Part shown: piece after piece, positions 38,393-47,804 of the stretch
Position numbering within the stretch: position 1 is the stretch's first letter
How the letters are laid out: each line of letters opens with the position of its first letter
DNA from: Azonexaceae bacterium
GTDB taxonomy: Bacteria; Pseudomonadota; Gammaproteobacteria; Burkholderiales; Rhodocyclaceae
DNA length: 49,895 nt
NCBI GenBank assembly: GCA_009469675.1
Contig: SSSZ01000104.1
Location: 1-49,895, forward strand
Direction: 5' to 3'
Program-made: the position numbers and the translations under genes
Notes under the pieces: generated by a model
Told to the model about the DNA's origin: nothing
Databases searched by the model: none
What the model saw: the letters and a program-made list of their open reading frames with translations, nothing else

Positions 38393-39574
38393 TTACAGGC
38401 GCTCGAAAATCACCGCGATGCCCTGGCCGCCACCGATACACATGGTGACCAGCGCGTACTTGCCGCCGGTGCGCTGCAATTCGTACACAGCCTTGGTGGC
38501 GATGAAGGCGCCGGAGCAGCCGACCGGGTGGCCGAGGGCGATGGCGCCGCCGTTGGGGTTGGTCTTGACCGGGTCGAGACCGAGGCCGCGGGTCACGGCG
38601 ATGGCCTGGGCGGCAAAGGCTTCGTTGGATTCGACGACGTCCATCTGATCGAGGGTCAGGCCGGCCTTCTTGAGGGCCAGCTTGGTCGCCGGGATCGGGC
38701 CTTCGCCCATGATGTCGTTGGGCACGCCGGCGACGGCGTAGGACACCAGGCGGGCCAGGGGCTTCTGGCCGGCGGCGGCAGCCACGGCGGCATCGGCGAG
38801 GACGAAGAAGGCGGCGCCGTCGTTGATGCCGGAGGCGTTACCGGCGGTGACCGTGCCGTCCTTCTTGAAGGCCGGCTTCATCTTGCCCAGGGTCTCCATG
38901 GTCGTGCTCGGCTTGCAGTGCTCGTCGGTGTCGAAGACGACTTCGCCCTTCCTGGTCTGCTTGACGATGGGAACGATCTGCGACTTGAAGCGGCCCTCGG
39001 CGATGGCGGCGGCGGCACGGCGATGGGATTCGACGGCCAGCGCATCCTGCTCTTCGCGGGTGATGCCCCACTTGACCGCCAGGTTTTCGGCGGTGACGCC
39101 CATGTGGCCGACGCCGAAGGGGTCGTTGAGGGTGGCGACCATGGAGTCGATCATCTTGGTGTCGCCCATGCGGGCGCCGGAACGCATGGCCGTGGAGAGA
39201 TAGGCCGAGCGGGACATGACTTCGACGCCGCCGCCGACGCCGTAGTCGCAGTCGCCGAGCAGGATGTTCTGGGCGGTGGTGACGATGCCCTGGAGGCCGG
39301 AGGAACACAGGCGGTTGACCGCCATGGCGACGGAATCCATGGGCAGTCCGGCCTGGATGGCGGCGACGCGGGCGACGTAAGCGAAGCGGGAATCGGTGGG
39401 GATGCAGTTACCGACGGTGACGTAATTGATCTGCTGGGGATCGACTCCGGAGCGCGACACCGCTTCCTTCATCACGGTACCGGCCAGCTCGTGGGGTTCG
39501 ATGTCGGCAAGGGAACCGCCAAAACTGCCGATGGCGGAACGGACTGCGCTCAGAACGACAACTTCTCTGCTCAT
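38393..39574 (-). CDS. Acetyl-CoA C-acetyltransferase (beta-ketothiolase)
   Basis: A 393-residue thiolase that condenses or cleaves acyl-CoA. The acylated cysteine lies in NRLCSSGLQGIVTTAQNILL, the base-histidine motif is NPNGGAIALGHPVGCSGAFI, and the second cysteine is in CIGGGQGIAVIF. The sequence is closer to the BktB/degradative group than to a textbook PhaA, but the chain-length preference cannot be read. No phaB or phaC is adjacent. AGGAG precedes the start. It is the only gene on its transcript, bounded by a terminator. Confidence 0.93.
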   Translation of the reverse strand: MSREVVVLSAVRSAIGSFGGSLADIEPHELAGTVMKEAVSRSGVDPQQINYVTVGNCIPTDSRFAYVARVAAIQAGLPMDSVAMAVNRLCSSGLQGIVTTAQNILLGDCDYGVGGGVEVMSRSAYLSTAMRSGARMGDTKMIDSMVATLNDPFGVGHMGVTAENLAVKWGITREEQDALAVESHRRAAAAIAEGRFKSQIVPIVKQTRKGEVVFDTDEHCKPSTTMETLGKMKPAFKKDGTVTAGNASGINDGAAFFVLADAAVAAAAGQKPLARLVSYAVAGVPNDIMGEGPIPATKLALKKAGLTLDQMDVVESNEAFAAQAIAVTRGLGLDPVKTNPNGGAIALGHPVGCSGAFIATKAVYELQRTGGKYALVTMCIGGGQGIAVIFERL

Positions 39575-39598
39575 TATGATTCTCCTGTGAAAAAACTC

Positions 39599-40522
39599 TC
39601 AGCCCACCAAACTGGCGAGCCCCAACAAGAAAAGCAACAACATCCAGAGGACGATGGCACGCCAAACGAGGCCTACGGCACTCTGCATGAAATCGACGTC
39701 GGCCGGATCACCCAGGCCCAACTCCGAACGGTCTGTCACTTCCCCGCTTTCCATCACCGGCCGACCGAGCTGAACGCCCAGCGCACCGGCACCACTCGCC
39801 AGAACGATCCCGAGGTCGCGGTCCGTCCATTGGCCGGCCTGGTTGCGCCAGCAATAAACCGCATCCTCGAAATCGCCAACGATGGCAAAGGCGGCCGCCG
39901 TGGTGCGTAGCGGCAACCAGTCGATGATACCGAAAACCTGCTGCGAAAACTTGAAGAATTCGCCCTGCCCGGTCAGGGCGCCGCGTTGCCAATGCTGGGC
40001 GAGCAGGGCCGAGAGCCGGTAGAGCACGGCGCCGCACGGCCCCGGGAGAAGGACGAACCAGAGCAGCACGGCGAAGACATGGCGGTGGGAGGCGGCAAGC
40101 GCCTCCTCGATGGCCAGGCGGGCCACCTCGCCGGAACCGAGCAGGGTGGCCGAACGCCCCTGCCACTGGGAGAGCAGCAGGCGGGCCCGGTCGAGGTCGC
40201 CGAGGCGCAGGGCGAGCTGGATTTCCGTGTAGTGGTGGCTGAACTGCCGGAAGCCCATGGTCAGGTACAGGACGGCGACGTTGAGAACCAGGGCGAGGAG
40301 CGGGCTGAATTGCCAGAAAACCCAATAGAGCGCCGCCGTCGCGCCCACCGCGGGGACGACGACGACCAGCCAGGCAGCGACGCCGTGGCGATAGTCACCG
40401 GCGTTGAAGCGGGATTCGATGAAATCGGCGAGGGTGCGCGCCGGGTCGGCCACCAGCGCCCGATAGGGCAAGGGACGCAGTTGCTCGATGAGGAAGACAG
40501 CGATCAGCGAAAGAAGGCTCAT
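39599..40522 (-). CDS. CobD/CbiB-like (AmpE-related) inner-membrane protein
   Basis: A 307-residue protein with about five membrane helices and motifs of the CobD/CbiB family: LIEQLRPLPYRALVADPART at the N-terminus and SGAGALGVQLGRPV near the C-terminus. True CbiB makes adenosylcobinamide phosphate from cobyric acid; this shorter betaproteobacterial group is annotated only as CobD/CbiB family protein and is also similar to AmpE. No cobalamin genes are nearby, so a role in B12 synthesis is unlikely here. The 118-base gap to nudL holds no recognised signal. Confidence 0.8.
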   Translation of the reverse strand: MSLLSLIAVFLIEQLRPLPYRALVADPARTLADFIESRFNAGDYRHGVAAWLVVVVPAVGATAALYWVFWQFSPLLALVLNVAVLYLTMGFRQFSHHYTEIQLALRLGDLDRARLLLSQWQGRSATLLGSGEVARLAIEEALAASHRHVFAVLLWFVLLPGPCGAVLYRLSALLAQHWQRGALTGQGEFFKFSQQVFGIIDWLPLRTTAAAFAIVGDFEDAVYCWRNQAGQWTDRDLGIVLASGAGALGVQLGRPVMESGEVTDRSELGLGDPADVDFMQSAVGLVWRAIVLWMLLLFLLGLASLVG

Positions 40523-40640
40523 GCAATGCTGGGGGCGCCCGCCGGGCTTGTTATTGGCTTACCAAATGCCACGATACCACAACGTTCGGCGGAGTGCAGG
40601 CGGCGGCATGAGATGGGTTCGGCCGGGCCGGTTGCGGCGC

Positions 40641-41231
40641 TCAGGCGAGGATTCCGAGGCGGTCGGCAAGGGAGCGGATCATTCCCGCCGTGGCGCCCCA
40701 GATGAAGTAATCGCCGTAGGGCATGGCGTAGTACTGGCGCAGCGCCCCCCGATAATGGAGGGAATGGCGCTGGTGGTTGGCGGGATCGAGGAGGAAGGTG
40801 AGCGGCACTTCGAAGACCTCGGCCACTTCGAAAGGGTCCGGGGTCAGGGCGAAGGGGGGGCGCACCGAAGCGACCACCGGGATGACGCGAAAGCCGGTTC
40901 CCGTCCGGTATTCAGGCAGGAAGCCAAGGATGTCCACGTGGTCCGGAGCCAGACCGATTTCCTCGGCGGTTTCACGCAGCGCCGTCGCCACCGGCGTCGC
41001 GTCGTGGGCCTCGACCCGCCCTCCGGGAAAGCTGATCTGCCCCGGGTGGTCGCGCAGATGCGCGGTGCGCTGGGTGAGGAGGACGGTATGCCCGCCTTCC
41101 CGCAGGACGATGGGGAAGAGCACGGCGGCCGCCGTCAGTTCCTGCTCGTCGGCGCCGTCCTCGCTGACGAAATGGCCGGAAACCGCTTGCGGCAGGAGAC
41201 TCGCCCGCAGGCGGTCGAGATCGATGCTCAT
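40641..41231 (-). CDS. NUDIX hydrolase, CoA pyrophosphatase type (NudL-like)
   Basis: A 196-residue NUDIX protein. The Nudix box is GRVEAHDATPVATALRETAE followed by EIGL, and QRTAHLRDHPGQISFPGG upstream is the UPF0035 signature associated with CoA diphosphatases such as E. coli NudL and yeast Pcd1. It probably cleaves CoA or acyl-CoA to 4'-phosphopantetheine and 3',5'-ADP. The start overlaps the stop of the 85-residue gene by 4 bases. Confidence 0.9.
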   Translation of the reverse strand: MSIDLDRLRASLLPQAVSGHFVSEDGADEQELTAAAVLFPIVLREGGHTVLLTQRTAHLRDHPGQISFPGGRVEAHDATPVATALRETAEEIGLAPDHVDILGFLPEYRTGTGFRVIPVVASVRPPFALTPDPFEVAEVFEVPLTFLLDPANHQRHSLHYRGALRQYYAMPYGDYFIWGATAGMIRSLADRLGILA

Positions 41232-41485
41232 GCGGGTGCGGCGTCGCCTTCGATTTCGGCATGCACCGAGGTCAGTGCGTCCTGCAGGGTTTCTTCGCTC
41301 AACTGGTTGATCGAGGTGGCCACCACGTCGGCGGCCTCGACCGCACCCACCGGCAGGCGCTTGCTGTCGAGGCTGGCGATCAGGGCGGCGGCGGCGCCGG
41401 CGACCCGCAACAGGAGTTGCCGCTCCCCCATGAGCATTTCCAATTCTTTCCGCAGCAGGGTGATTTCCTGGTCTTTCTGGGGCAT
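41228..41485 (-). CDS. Conserved small protein of unknown function (85 residues)
   Basis: The protein starts MPQKDQEITLLRKELEMLMG and looks entirely helical, with a coiled-coil-like first 30 residues and an alanine-rich second helix (RVAGAAAALIASLDSKRLPV). I recognise no family. AGGAGAG precedes the ATG at good distance, and the stop overlaps the NUDIX gene by 4 bases, so it is probably a real gene on the same transcript as its neighbours on both sides. Confidence 0.72.
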   Translation of the reverse strand: MPQKDQEITLLRKELEMLMGERQLLLRVAGAAAALIASLDSKRLPVGAVEAADVVATSINQLSEETLQDALTSVHAEIEGDAAPA

Positions 41486-41495
41486 GTTCTCTCTC

Positions 41496-42116
41496 CTAGA
41501 AGCGCCTTTTGAGCGTCATCGTATCGCCGTCGCGCTGCATTTCCATGCGGTTCAGGAAACTCATCCCGAGCAGCACGATCGGCATTTCATTCGGATGCAC
41601 GAGGGCATCCACATTATGCAGGGTGATCTCCCCGACCCGTACGGTATCGAGGGTCACCTTGGCCACCGGCACCTGGCCGTTGGCCGTATTGGTCACGGCC
41701 CGCTGGCCCTTGGCAGGGTCGAGTCCGATCCGCCGGGCATCACTCGCCCCCAGGGAGATCATGGTCGCCCCGGTATCGACGAGCAGGCGAACCGAGGTGC
41801 CGTTGATGACTCCGGTAGTGTAGAAGTGCCCCTGACCGTCGGCCCTTAGCACCACCTTGCCCGCCGCTTCGCCGCCGCCGCTGCCGACGGCGTGCTGGCC
41901 GACCTTGAGGGGACGCTTCCTGCCGTCGACTTCGACGATGGCCTGATCGCCCTGGATGGCGATCAGCTTGACGCCGTTGACCGTCTGCCCGATTCCCACC
42001 GCCTGAGGTTCGCCGCCGTTGACCATGAGCATGGCCTTGGTGCCGAGCAAACCGGCCAGGCCCACGTCGAGAGCGGCCAGGGCGGGCAGCGATAGGCAAG
42101 CCAGGAGGGCCGGCAT
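41496..42116 (-). CDS. Exported retropepsin-like aspartyl protease (TIGR02281 family)
   Basis: A 206-residue protein with a signal peptide (MPALLACLSLPALAALDVGL). Near the C-terminus is the clan AA motif RLLVDTGATMISLGASDARR, with the catalytic DTG, followed by GEITLHNVDALVHPNEMPIV and LLGMSFLNRMEM, the retropepsin-type flap and hydrophobic end. The start at ATG 42116 gives the signal peptide and avoids overlap with the divergent gene at 42154. Probably a membrane or periplasmic protease; substrate unknown. Confidence 0.82.
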   Translation of the reverse strand: MPALLACLSLPALAALDVGLAGLLGTKAMLMVNGGEPQAVGIGQTVNGVKLIAIQGDQAIVEVDGRKRPLKVGQHAVGSGGGEAAGKVVLRADGQGHFYTTGVINGTSVRLLVDTGATMISLGASDARRIGLDPAKGQRAVTNTANGQVPVAKVTLDTVRVGEITLHNVDALVHPNEMPIVLLGMSFLNRMEMQRDGDTMTLKRRF

Positions 42117-42153
42117 ACAATACCTGCCGACTTTCCGACTCCAAGCCCAGGCC

Positions 42154-42867
42154 ATGCTTCCCGTTGCCATATTCCGTCATTCTCCCACCGAAGGTCCAGG
42201 CTATTTTGCCATATTCCTTGAGCGGCACGGGATTCCCTGGCGCCTCGTCGCCGTGGACCAGGGCGCCGCCATCCCCGCCGCGGCCGGCGCCTTCTCCGGC
42301 CTTTGCTTCATGGGCGGCCCGATGAGCGTCAACGACCCCCTGCCCTGGATCGACCAGGCCTGCGCCCTGATCCGCGACGCCGATGCCGCTTCGATCCCGG
42401 TGATCGGCCACTGTCTGGGCGGACAACTGATGAGCAAGGCCCTGGGCGGCCAGGTGACGAAAAATCCGGTCAAGGAAATCGGCTGGGGCGAGGCCCGGGC
42501 CGAGGACACCGACCTCGCCCGGCACTGGCTGGGCGACTTCGCCGGCCAGGCCGGCACCGTCTTTCAGTGGCACGGCGAAACCTTCAGCATCCCGCCGGGG
42601 GCCAGCCGGCTCTTCACCAATGCCTGGTGCGCCAACCAGGCGTTCGTCAAAGGCCCCCATCTCGGCATGCAGTGCCACGTCGAGATGACCCCCGAGATGA
42701 TTGCCGCCTGGTGCCGCCAGTGGGACGAGGAGGCGGCCGGGATCGCGCACCAGCCCAGCATCCAGGGCGCCGCCGCAATGCAGGCCGAAATGCCGCAGCG
42801 CTTGCCGGCCATGCGCCGCCTGGCCGACCGGCTCTACGGCGTCTGGATCGGCGGCCTCAAGCGCTAG
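42154..42867 (+). CDS. Class I glutamine amidotransferase-like protein
   Basis: A 237-residue protein with the GATase1 fold. The nucleophile motif is PVIGHCLGGQLMSKALGG, and the catalytic His-Glu pair is in MQCHVEMTPEMI. FMGGPMSVNDPLPWIDQACA matches the GMP-synthase-like amidotransferase group with no attached synthetase domain. It may hydrolyse a gamma-glutamyl compound or amidate an unknown substrate. It is divergent from the aspartyl-protease gene and convergent with yajQ. Confidence 0.85.
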   Translation: MLPVAIFRHSPTEGPGYFAIFLERHGIPWRLVAVDQGAAIPAAAGAFSGLCFMGGPMSVNDPLPWIDQACALIRDADAASIPVIGHCLGGQLMSKALGGQVTKNPVKEIGWGEARAEDTDLARHWLGDFAGQAGTVFQWHGETFSIPPGASRLFTNAWCANQAFVKGPHLGMQCHVEMTPEMIAAWCRQWDEEAAGIAHQPSIQGAAAMQAEMPQRLPAMRRLADRLYGVWIGGLKR

Positions 42868-42887
42868 CGGCGCCCGTCGGCGCCGCT
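42866..42887. terminator. GC-rich hairpin between convergent genes
   Basis: AGCGGCGCC and GGCGCCGCT form a perfect 9-bp stem with loop CGTC, starting in the stop codon of the amidotransferase gene and ending 20 bases before the yajQ stop. There is no T-run on either side, so it may pause transcription or protect 3' ends rather than terminate strongly. Confidence 0.5.
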
Positions 42888-42906
42888 CAGCCGCCCTGGC
42901 CGGCGA

Positions 42907-43401
42907 TCAATCCCGGAAGTTGCCGTATTTGATGGGAAAGTCGGTGATCGACTTTTTAATCAAGGCGATGCAGTCCTGGAGGTCGTCGCGCTTGCCTCCC
43001 TGAACGCGCACCGCGTCGCCCTGAATGGTCGCCTGGACCTTGAGCTTGGAATCCTTGACCAGCTTGACGATCTTCTTGGCCAACTCGGACTCGATCCCCA
43101 TCTTGACCTTCAATTCCTGCTTGACCTTGTTGCCGGAAACCTTCTGCACCGGCTGCAGGTCGAGACGCTTGGTGCTCTCGGCTTCCTTCTTCTCCATGGC
43201 CGGAAAGAGGATGTCCTTGATCTGGTCGAGCTGAAAATCGGAATCGCCGTGCAGGGTGATGACCTTGTCCTTCTCGTTGAGTTCGATCTTGGCCGAGGTA
43301 CCCTTGAAGTCGTAGCGGTTGTCGATCTGCCGGGCAGCGACGTCGACGGCGTTCTTCAACGCCACCAGGTCCGCTTCGGAGGTGAAGTCAAAGGACGGCA
43401 T
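42907..43401 (-). CDS. yajQ: YajQ-family nucleotide-binding protein
   Basis: YajQ proteins have two ferredoxin-like domains. They bind nucleotides, in some species c-di-GMP, and can act as transcription co-regulators. The 164-residue protein starts MPSFDFTSEADLVALKNAVD and contains the family-defining TSEAD and NRYDFKGTSAKIELNEKDK segments, ending IKKSITDFPIKYGNFRD. Length and ends match the family; the longer open frame upstream is a shadow of ppnP. It lies 5 bases after the ppnP stop. Confidence 0.93.
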   Translation of the reverse strand: MPSFDFTSEADLVALKNAVDVAARQIDNRYDFKGTSAKIELNEKDKVITLHGDSDFQLDQIKDILFPAMEKKEAESTKRLDLQPVQKVSGNKVKQELKVKMGIESELAKKIVKLVKDSKLKVQATIQGDAVRVQGGKRDDLQDCIALIKKSITDFPIKYGNFRD

Positions 43402-43406
43402 GGCGC

Positions 43407-43718
43407 TCAACCAAAGTGGCAGACGTAGTGGTAAGGCTCGTCGCAGGCGATCTCGAAGCTGGAATTGCCCGGCACGTCGAAGGATTGGCCCTCGCCGTAG
43501 GTCTTCCAGGCGCTTTCGCCCTGCAATTTGACGCGGCAGGAACCGCCGACCCCTTCCATGACCTCCGGGGCGCCGGTATTGAAGGTGAGGCTGGACGGCA
43601 GGATGACACCGACGGTCTTCTTGCTGCCGTCGGCGAATTGGACGGTGTGGCTGACGCACTTGCCGTCGAAGTAGACATTGGCCTGCTTGACCACGGAAAC
43701 GCTATCGAACTGCGACAT
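43407..43718 (-). CDS. ppnP: Pyrimidine/purine nucleoside phosphorylase PpnP
   Basis: PpnP (YaiE, DUF1255) is a small cupin-fold enzyme that phosphorolyses several nucleosides. The 103-residue protein contains [20 protein letters not shown] and [20 protein letters not shown], then [20 protein letters not shown], all typical. The start ATG directly abuts the TAA of the DUF2788 gene (TAAATG), suggesting coupled translation. Confidence 0.92.
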   Translation of the reverse strand: MSQFDSVSVVKQANVYFDGKCVSHTVQFADGSKKTVGVILPSSLTFNTGAPEVMEGVGGSCRVKLQGESAWKTYGEGQSFDVPGNSSFEIACDEPYHYVCHFG

Positions 43719-43943
43719 TTAGATACCCCAGAGTTTTTGGATGATGCCCTTGGCGATAAAACCCACCATGCCGAAAGCGAGGACGAAGAAGAGCACGAAG
43801 GTGCCCGTCTTACCCGCCTTCGATTTCCAGGCGATTTCGCCGATGATGAACAGCATGAACAGGATGAAGGCGCCGACTCCCCAGGTCGCGCCGAAATCTG
43901 CGATCTGTTCCTCGGAAAAGCCGAACAGCCCTCCCCCTTCCAT
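43719..43943 (-). CDS. DUF2788 small membrane protein
   Basis: A 74-residue protein with two membrane helices (WGVGAFILFMLFIIGEIAWK and TFVLFFVLAFGMVGFIAKGI) joined by a short basic loop. It matches the DUF2788 family, which is of unknown function and confined largely to beta- and gammaproteobacteria. Its start is 3 bases past the argG stop, and its stop abuts ppnP, so it belongs to the argG transcript. Confidence 0.85.
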   Translation of the reverse strand: MEGGGLFGFSEEQIADFGATWGVGAFILFMLFIIGEIAWKSKAGKTGTFVLFFVLAFGMVGFIAKGIIQKLWGI

Positions 43944-43946
43944 GAG

Positions 43947-45308
43947 TTAGGCCTTTTTGCCCGGCTTGGCCGGCGTCTTCTTGGCAGCCGCCGATTTAGC
44001 CAGGGCGGCGGGCTTCTTGGCCGCCACCGGCTTGGCGGCGGCCGCTTTCTTGGCCGGCGCCTTGCGGGCTGCCGGCTTGCCTGCCTTGCGCGCCGCCAGG
44101 TTGGCGGCGATGCGCATGCGCAGGGCGTTCAACTTGATGAAGCCGGCCGCGTCCTTCTGGTCGTAGGCGCCGGCGTCGTCCTCGAAGGTGGCGATGGTCG
44201 AATCGAAGAGCGAATCGGTCTTGGAATCGCGGCCGACGACGATGACGTTGCCTTTGTAGAGCTTGAGGCGGACGGTACCGTTCACGTTTTCCTGGGTGTG
44301 GTCGATCAGCACCTGCAGCGCCTTGCGCTCCGGGCTCCACCAGTAGCCGTTGTACACCAGGCTGGCGTAACGCGGCATGAGGTCGTCCTTCAAGTGGGCG
44401 ACCTCGCGGTCCAGGGTAACCGATTCAATGGCGCGATGGGCACGTAGCAGGATGGTGCCGCCCGGGGTTTCGTAACAGCCCCGGGATTTCATGCCGACGT
44501 AGCGGTTCTCGACCAGGTCGAGGCGGCCGATGCCGTGCTTGCCACCCAATTGATTCAACAGGGCCAGCACCTCGTGGGCCTTCAGCTTCTTGCCATTGAC
44601 GGCAACGACGTCGCCCTTGACGAATTCGAGGTCGAGGTATTCGGCCTTGTTCGGCGCCTTTTCCGGCGACACGGTCCAGCGCCACATGGATTCTTCGGCC
44701 TCGGCGGCCGGATCTTCCAAGTGGCGGCCTTCGTAGGAGATGTGCAGGAGGTTGGCGTCCATCGAGTACGGCGAGCCACCCTTCTTGTGCTTCATGTCGA
44801 TTTCGATGCCATGCTTCTCGGCGTAGGCCATCAGCTTTTCGCGGGACATCAGATCCCATTCACGCCACGGGGCGATGACCTTGATCCCCGGCTTGAGCGC
44901 ATAGGCGCCGAGCTCGAAGCGAACCTGATCGTTGCCCTTGCCGGTGGCACCGTGGCAGATGGCGTCGGCACCGGTTTCATTGACGATCTCGATCAGGCGC
45001 TTGGCGATGAGCGGCCGGGCGATGGACGTGCCGAGCAGGTACTCACCTTCATAGACGGTGTTGGCGCGGAACATGGGGAAGACGAAGTCGCGGACGAACT
45101 CTTCGCGCACGTCGTCGATGTAGATGTTCTTCGGCTTGATGCCGGCCTTCAGCGCCTTGGCACGGGCCGGCTCCAGTTCCTCGCCCTGACCGAGGTCGGC
45201 GGTGAAGGTGACGACTTCGCACTTGTACACATCCTGCAGCCACTTGAGGATGACCGAGGTATCCAGACCGCCCGAGTAGGCCAGCACAACCTTCTTGATG
45301 TCGCTCAT
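43947..45308 (-). CDS. argG: Argininosuccinate synthase ArgG with Lys/Ala-rich C-terminal tail
   Basis: ArgG joins citrulline and aspartate with ATP, the seventh step of arginine synthesis. The protein starts [20 protein letters not shown], with the P-loop SGGLDTS, and includes [20 protein letters not shown] and the tetramer-forming core, about 404 residues, as in short-form ArgG. A further 49 or so residues are nearly all Ala, Lys and Pro ([20 protein letters not shown] and onward, 14 lysines), like a histone H1 tail. The start at 45308 is 10 bases past the argF stop; the frame extends to 45332, but that is not supported. Confidence 0.96.
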   Translation of the reverse strand: MSDIKKVVLAYSGGLDTSVILKWLQDVYKCEVVTFTADLGQGEELEPARAKALKAGIKPKNIYIDDVREEFVRDFVFPMFRANTVYEGEYLLGTSIARPLIAKRLIEIVNETGADAICHGATGKGNDQVRFELGAYALKPGIKVIAPWREWDLMSREKLMAYAEKHGIEIDMKHKKGGSPYSMDANLLHISYEGRHLEDPAAEAEESMWRWTVSPEKAPNKAEYLDLEFVKGDVVAVNGKKLKAHEVLALLNQLGGKHGIGRLDLVENRYVGMKSRGCYETPGGTILLRAHRAIESVTLDREVAHLKDDLMPRYASLVYNGYWWSPERKALQVLIDHTQENVNGTVRLKLYKGNVIVVGRDSKTDSLFDSTIATFEDDAGAYDQKDAAGFIKLNALRMRIAANLAARKAGKPAARKAPAKKAAAAKPVAAKKPAALAKSAAAKKTPAKPGKKA

Positions 45309-45318
45309 TTCTCTTCCC

Positions 45319-46242
45319 TTATTTCGTTTCAACTCTGCCGAGCAGCAGATATTCCATCAAAGCTTTTTGCACGTGCAACCGGTTTTCCGCCTCGTCCCAG
45401 ACCACCGACTGTGGTCCGTCGATGACTTCGGCGGTCACCTCCTCGCCCCGGTGGGCCGGCAGGCAATGCATGAACACCGCATCCCGATTGGCCACCCGCA
45501 TCATGTCGCCGTCGACGCACCAGTCTGCGAAGGCCTTGAGGCGCTTTTCGTTTTCCGCCTCGAAACCCATCGACGTCCACACGTCGGTGGTGACCAGGTC
45601 GGCGCCGCGGCAGGCGTCCATGGGGTCGGGGAATTGCTCGAAGTGGCCGGTGCCGTGCAATCCAGCGCGGTCGGCTTCGACTTCGTAGCCCGGGGGCGTC
45701 GACACGCGGACCTTGAAATCGAGCACCTCGGCGGCCTGCAGCCAGGTGTTGCAGACGTTGTTCGAATCCCCCACCCAGGCCACGGTCTTGCCCTGGATCG
45801 GGCCGCGGTGCTCGATGTAGGTGTAGATGTCGGCCATGATCTGGCAGGGGTGGTATTCGTTGGTCAGACCGTTGATGATCGGCACCCGCGAATTGGCGGC
45901 AAACCGTTCGATGATCTCTTGCTCGAAGGTGCGGATCATGACGATATCGCTCATGCGCGAAATCACCTGGGCCGCGTCCTCCACCGGCTCGCCGCGACCC
46001 AGTTGGGAGTCGCGGGTATTGAGGTAGATCGCCGAGCCGCCCAGCTGCTGCATCCCGGCTTCGAAGGAAAGCCGCGTCCGGGTACTGGCTTTTTCGAAAA
46101 TCATCACCAGGGTGCGGTCGGTCAGGGGCCAATACTGTTTGTAGGCCTTGAACTGATCCTTGATCCAGCGGGTGCGGGCGAAGAGATAGTCGAACTCGTC
46201 GGTGGCGAAATCCCTGAACTGGAGAAAGTGCTTGATCGGCAT
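45319..46242 (-). CDS. argF: Ornithine carbamoyltransferase ArgF
   Basis: ArgF makes citrulline from ornithine and carbamoyl phosphate. The 307-residue protein starts [20 protein letters not shown]. The carbamoyl-phosphate site STRTR is in [28 protein letters not shown] is present, and the ornithine-binding [10 protein letters not shown] motif is near the C-terminus. The frame opens 9 codons earlier, but the ATG at 46242 gives the canonical start. It lies between argD and argG. Confidence 0.97.
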   Translation of the reverse strand: MPIKHFLQFRDFATDEFDYLFARTRWIKDQFKAYKQYWPLTDRTLVMIFEKASTRTRLSFEAGMQQLGGSAIYLNTRDSQLGRGEPVEDAAQVISRMSDIVMIRTFEQEIIERFAANSRVPIINGLTNEYHPCQIMADIYTYIEHRGPIQGKTVAWVGDSNNVCNTWLQAAEVLDFKVRVSTPPGYEVEADRAGLHGTGHFEQFPDPMDACRGADLVTTDVWTSMGFEAENEKRLKAFADWCVDGDMMRVANRDAVFMHCLPAHRGEEVTAEVIDGPQSVVWDEAENRLHVQKALMEYLLLGRVETK

Positions 46243-46324
46243 GTCAGACCTCCTGCCGGCCCGCCCCAAGGGAGGCCGGCGCCCCCGCGGCGACGGGAAG
46301 GGGGGAATTGGCGGAGCACCGCTC

Positions 46325-46362
46325 CCCGCCCGCGCAACGGGCGGGCTGTGCCCAGCCCGCCC
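46325..46362 (-). promoter_or_regulatory. Two mutually exclusive hairpins between argD and argF
   Basis: The 155-base argD-argF spacer contains two perfect hairpins that share bases. One pairs GGGCGGGCTG with CAGCCCGCCC (46339-46362, 10 bp, 4-base loop). The other pairs CCCGCCCG with CGGGCGGG (46325-46345, 8 bp, 5-base loop). Only one can form at a time. Neither has a T-run after it. This could be RNA-level control or simply a GC-rich intergenic repeat. Confidence 0.45.
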
Positions 46363-46397
46363 TCCGCGAGCGCAGTGCCTGGTGGCGTCGTGTCATT

Positions 46398-47573
<1,176 letters not shown>

Positions 47574-47650
47574 CGACCAGAAAACGAAAACGCCAGCTTC
47601 AGTGACGGCTCATGCCGGCAGTGCCGACGCGAAGCCACGAAGTGGCGGCC

Positions 47651-47678
47651 AAAACTAAAACGGCGGCAAACGCCGCCG
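47651..47678 (-). terminator. Terminator-like hairpin in the argD leader
   Basis: On the minus strand, CGGCGGC and GCCGCCG (47661-47678) form a 7-bp stem with a 4-base loop, followed by TTTTAGTTTT. It lies about 80-105 bases upstream of the argD start, inside its presumed leader, and just upstream of a second hairpin GCCAC/GTGGC (47634-47646). No arginine-rich leader peptide was found. Confidence 0.45.
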
Positions 47679-47804
47679 GAACGACCACAACTCGGAAAGA
47701 GTTGCAGAAAGCTGAATGTTAAGTGAAAAATAGCGCCTTGTACATAAGTAGAACCGGCCGACAACCCCGTCCGGCCGGCATACCCCACACTCACCCGGGT
47801 CCAC

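Noticed and set aside
38246-39910. 554-codon plus-strand frame opposite the thiolase gene
   Set aside because: Antisense shadow with no domain; the thiolase on the minus strand is unambiguous.
39599-40522. Cobalamin biosynthesis locus
   Set aside because: Only a CobD/CbiB-like membrane protein is present; no other cobalamin gene or B12 riboswitch is seen nearby.
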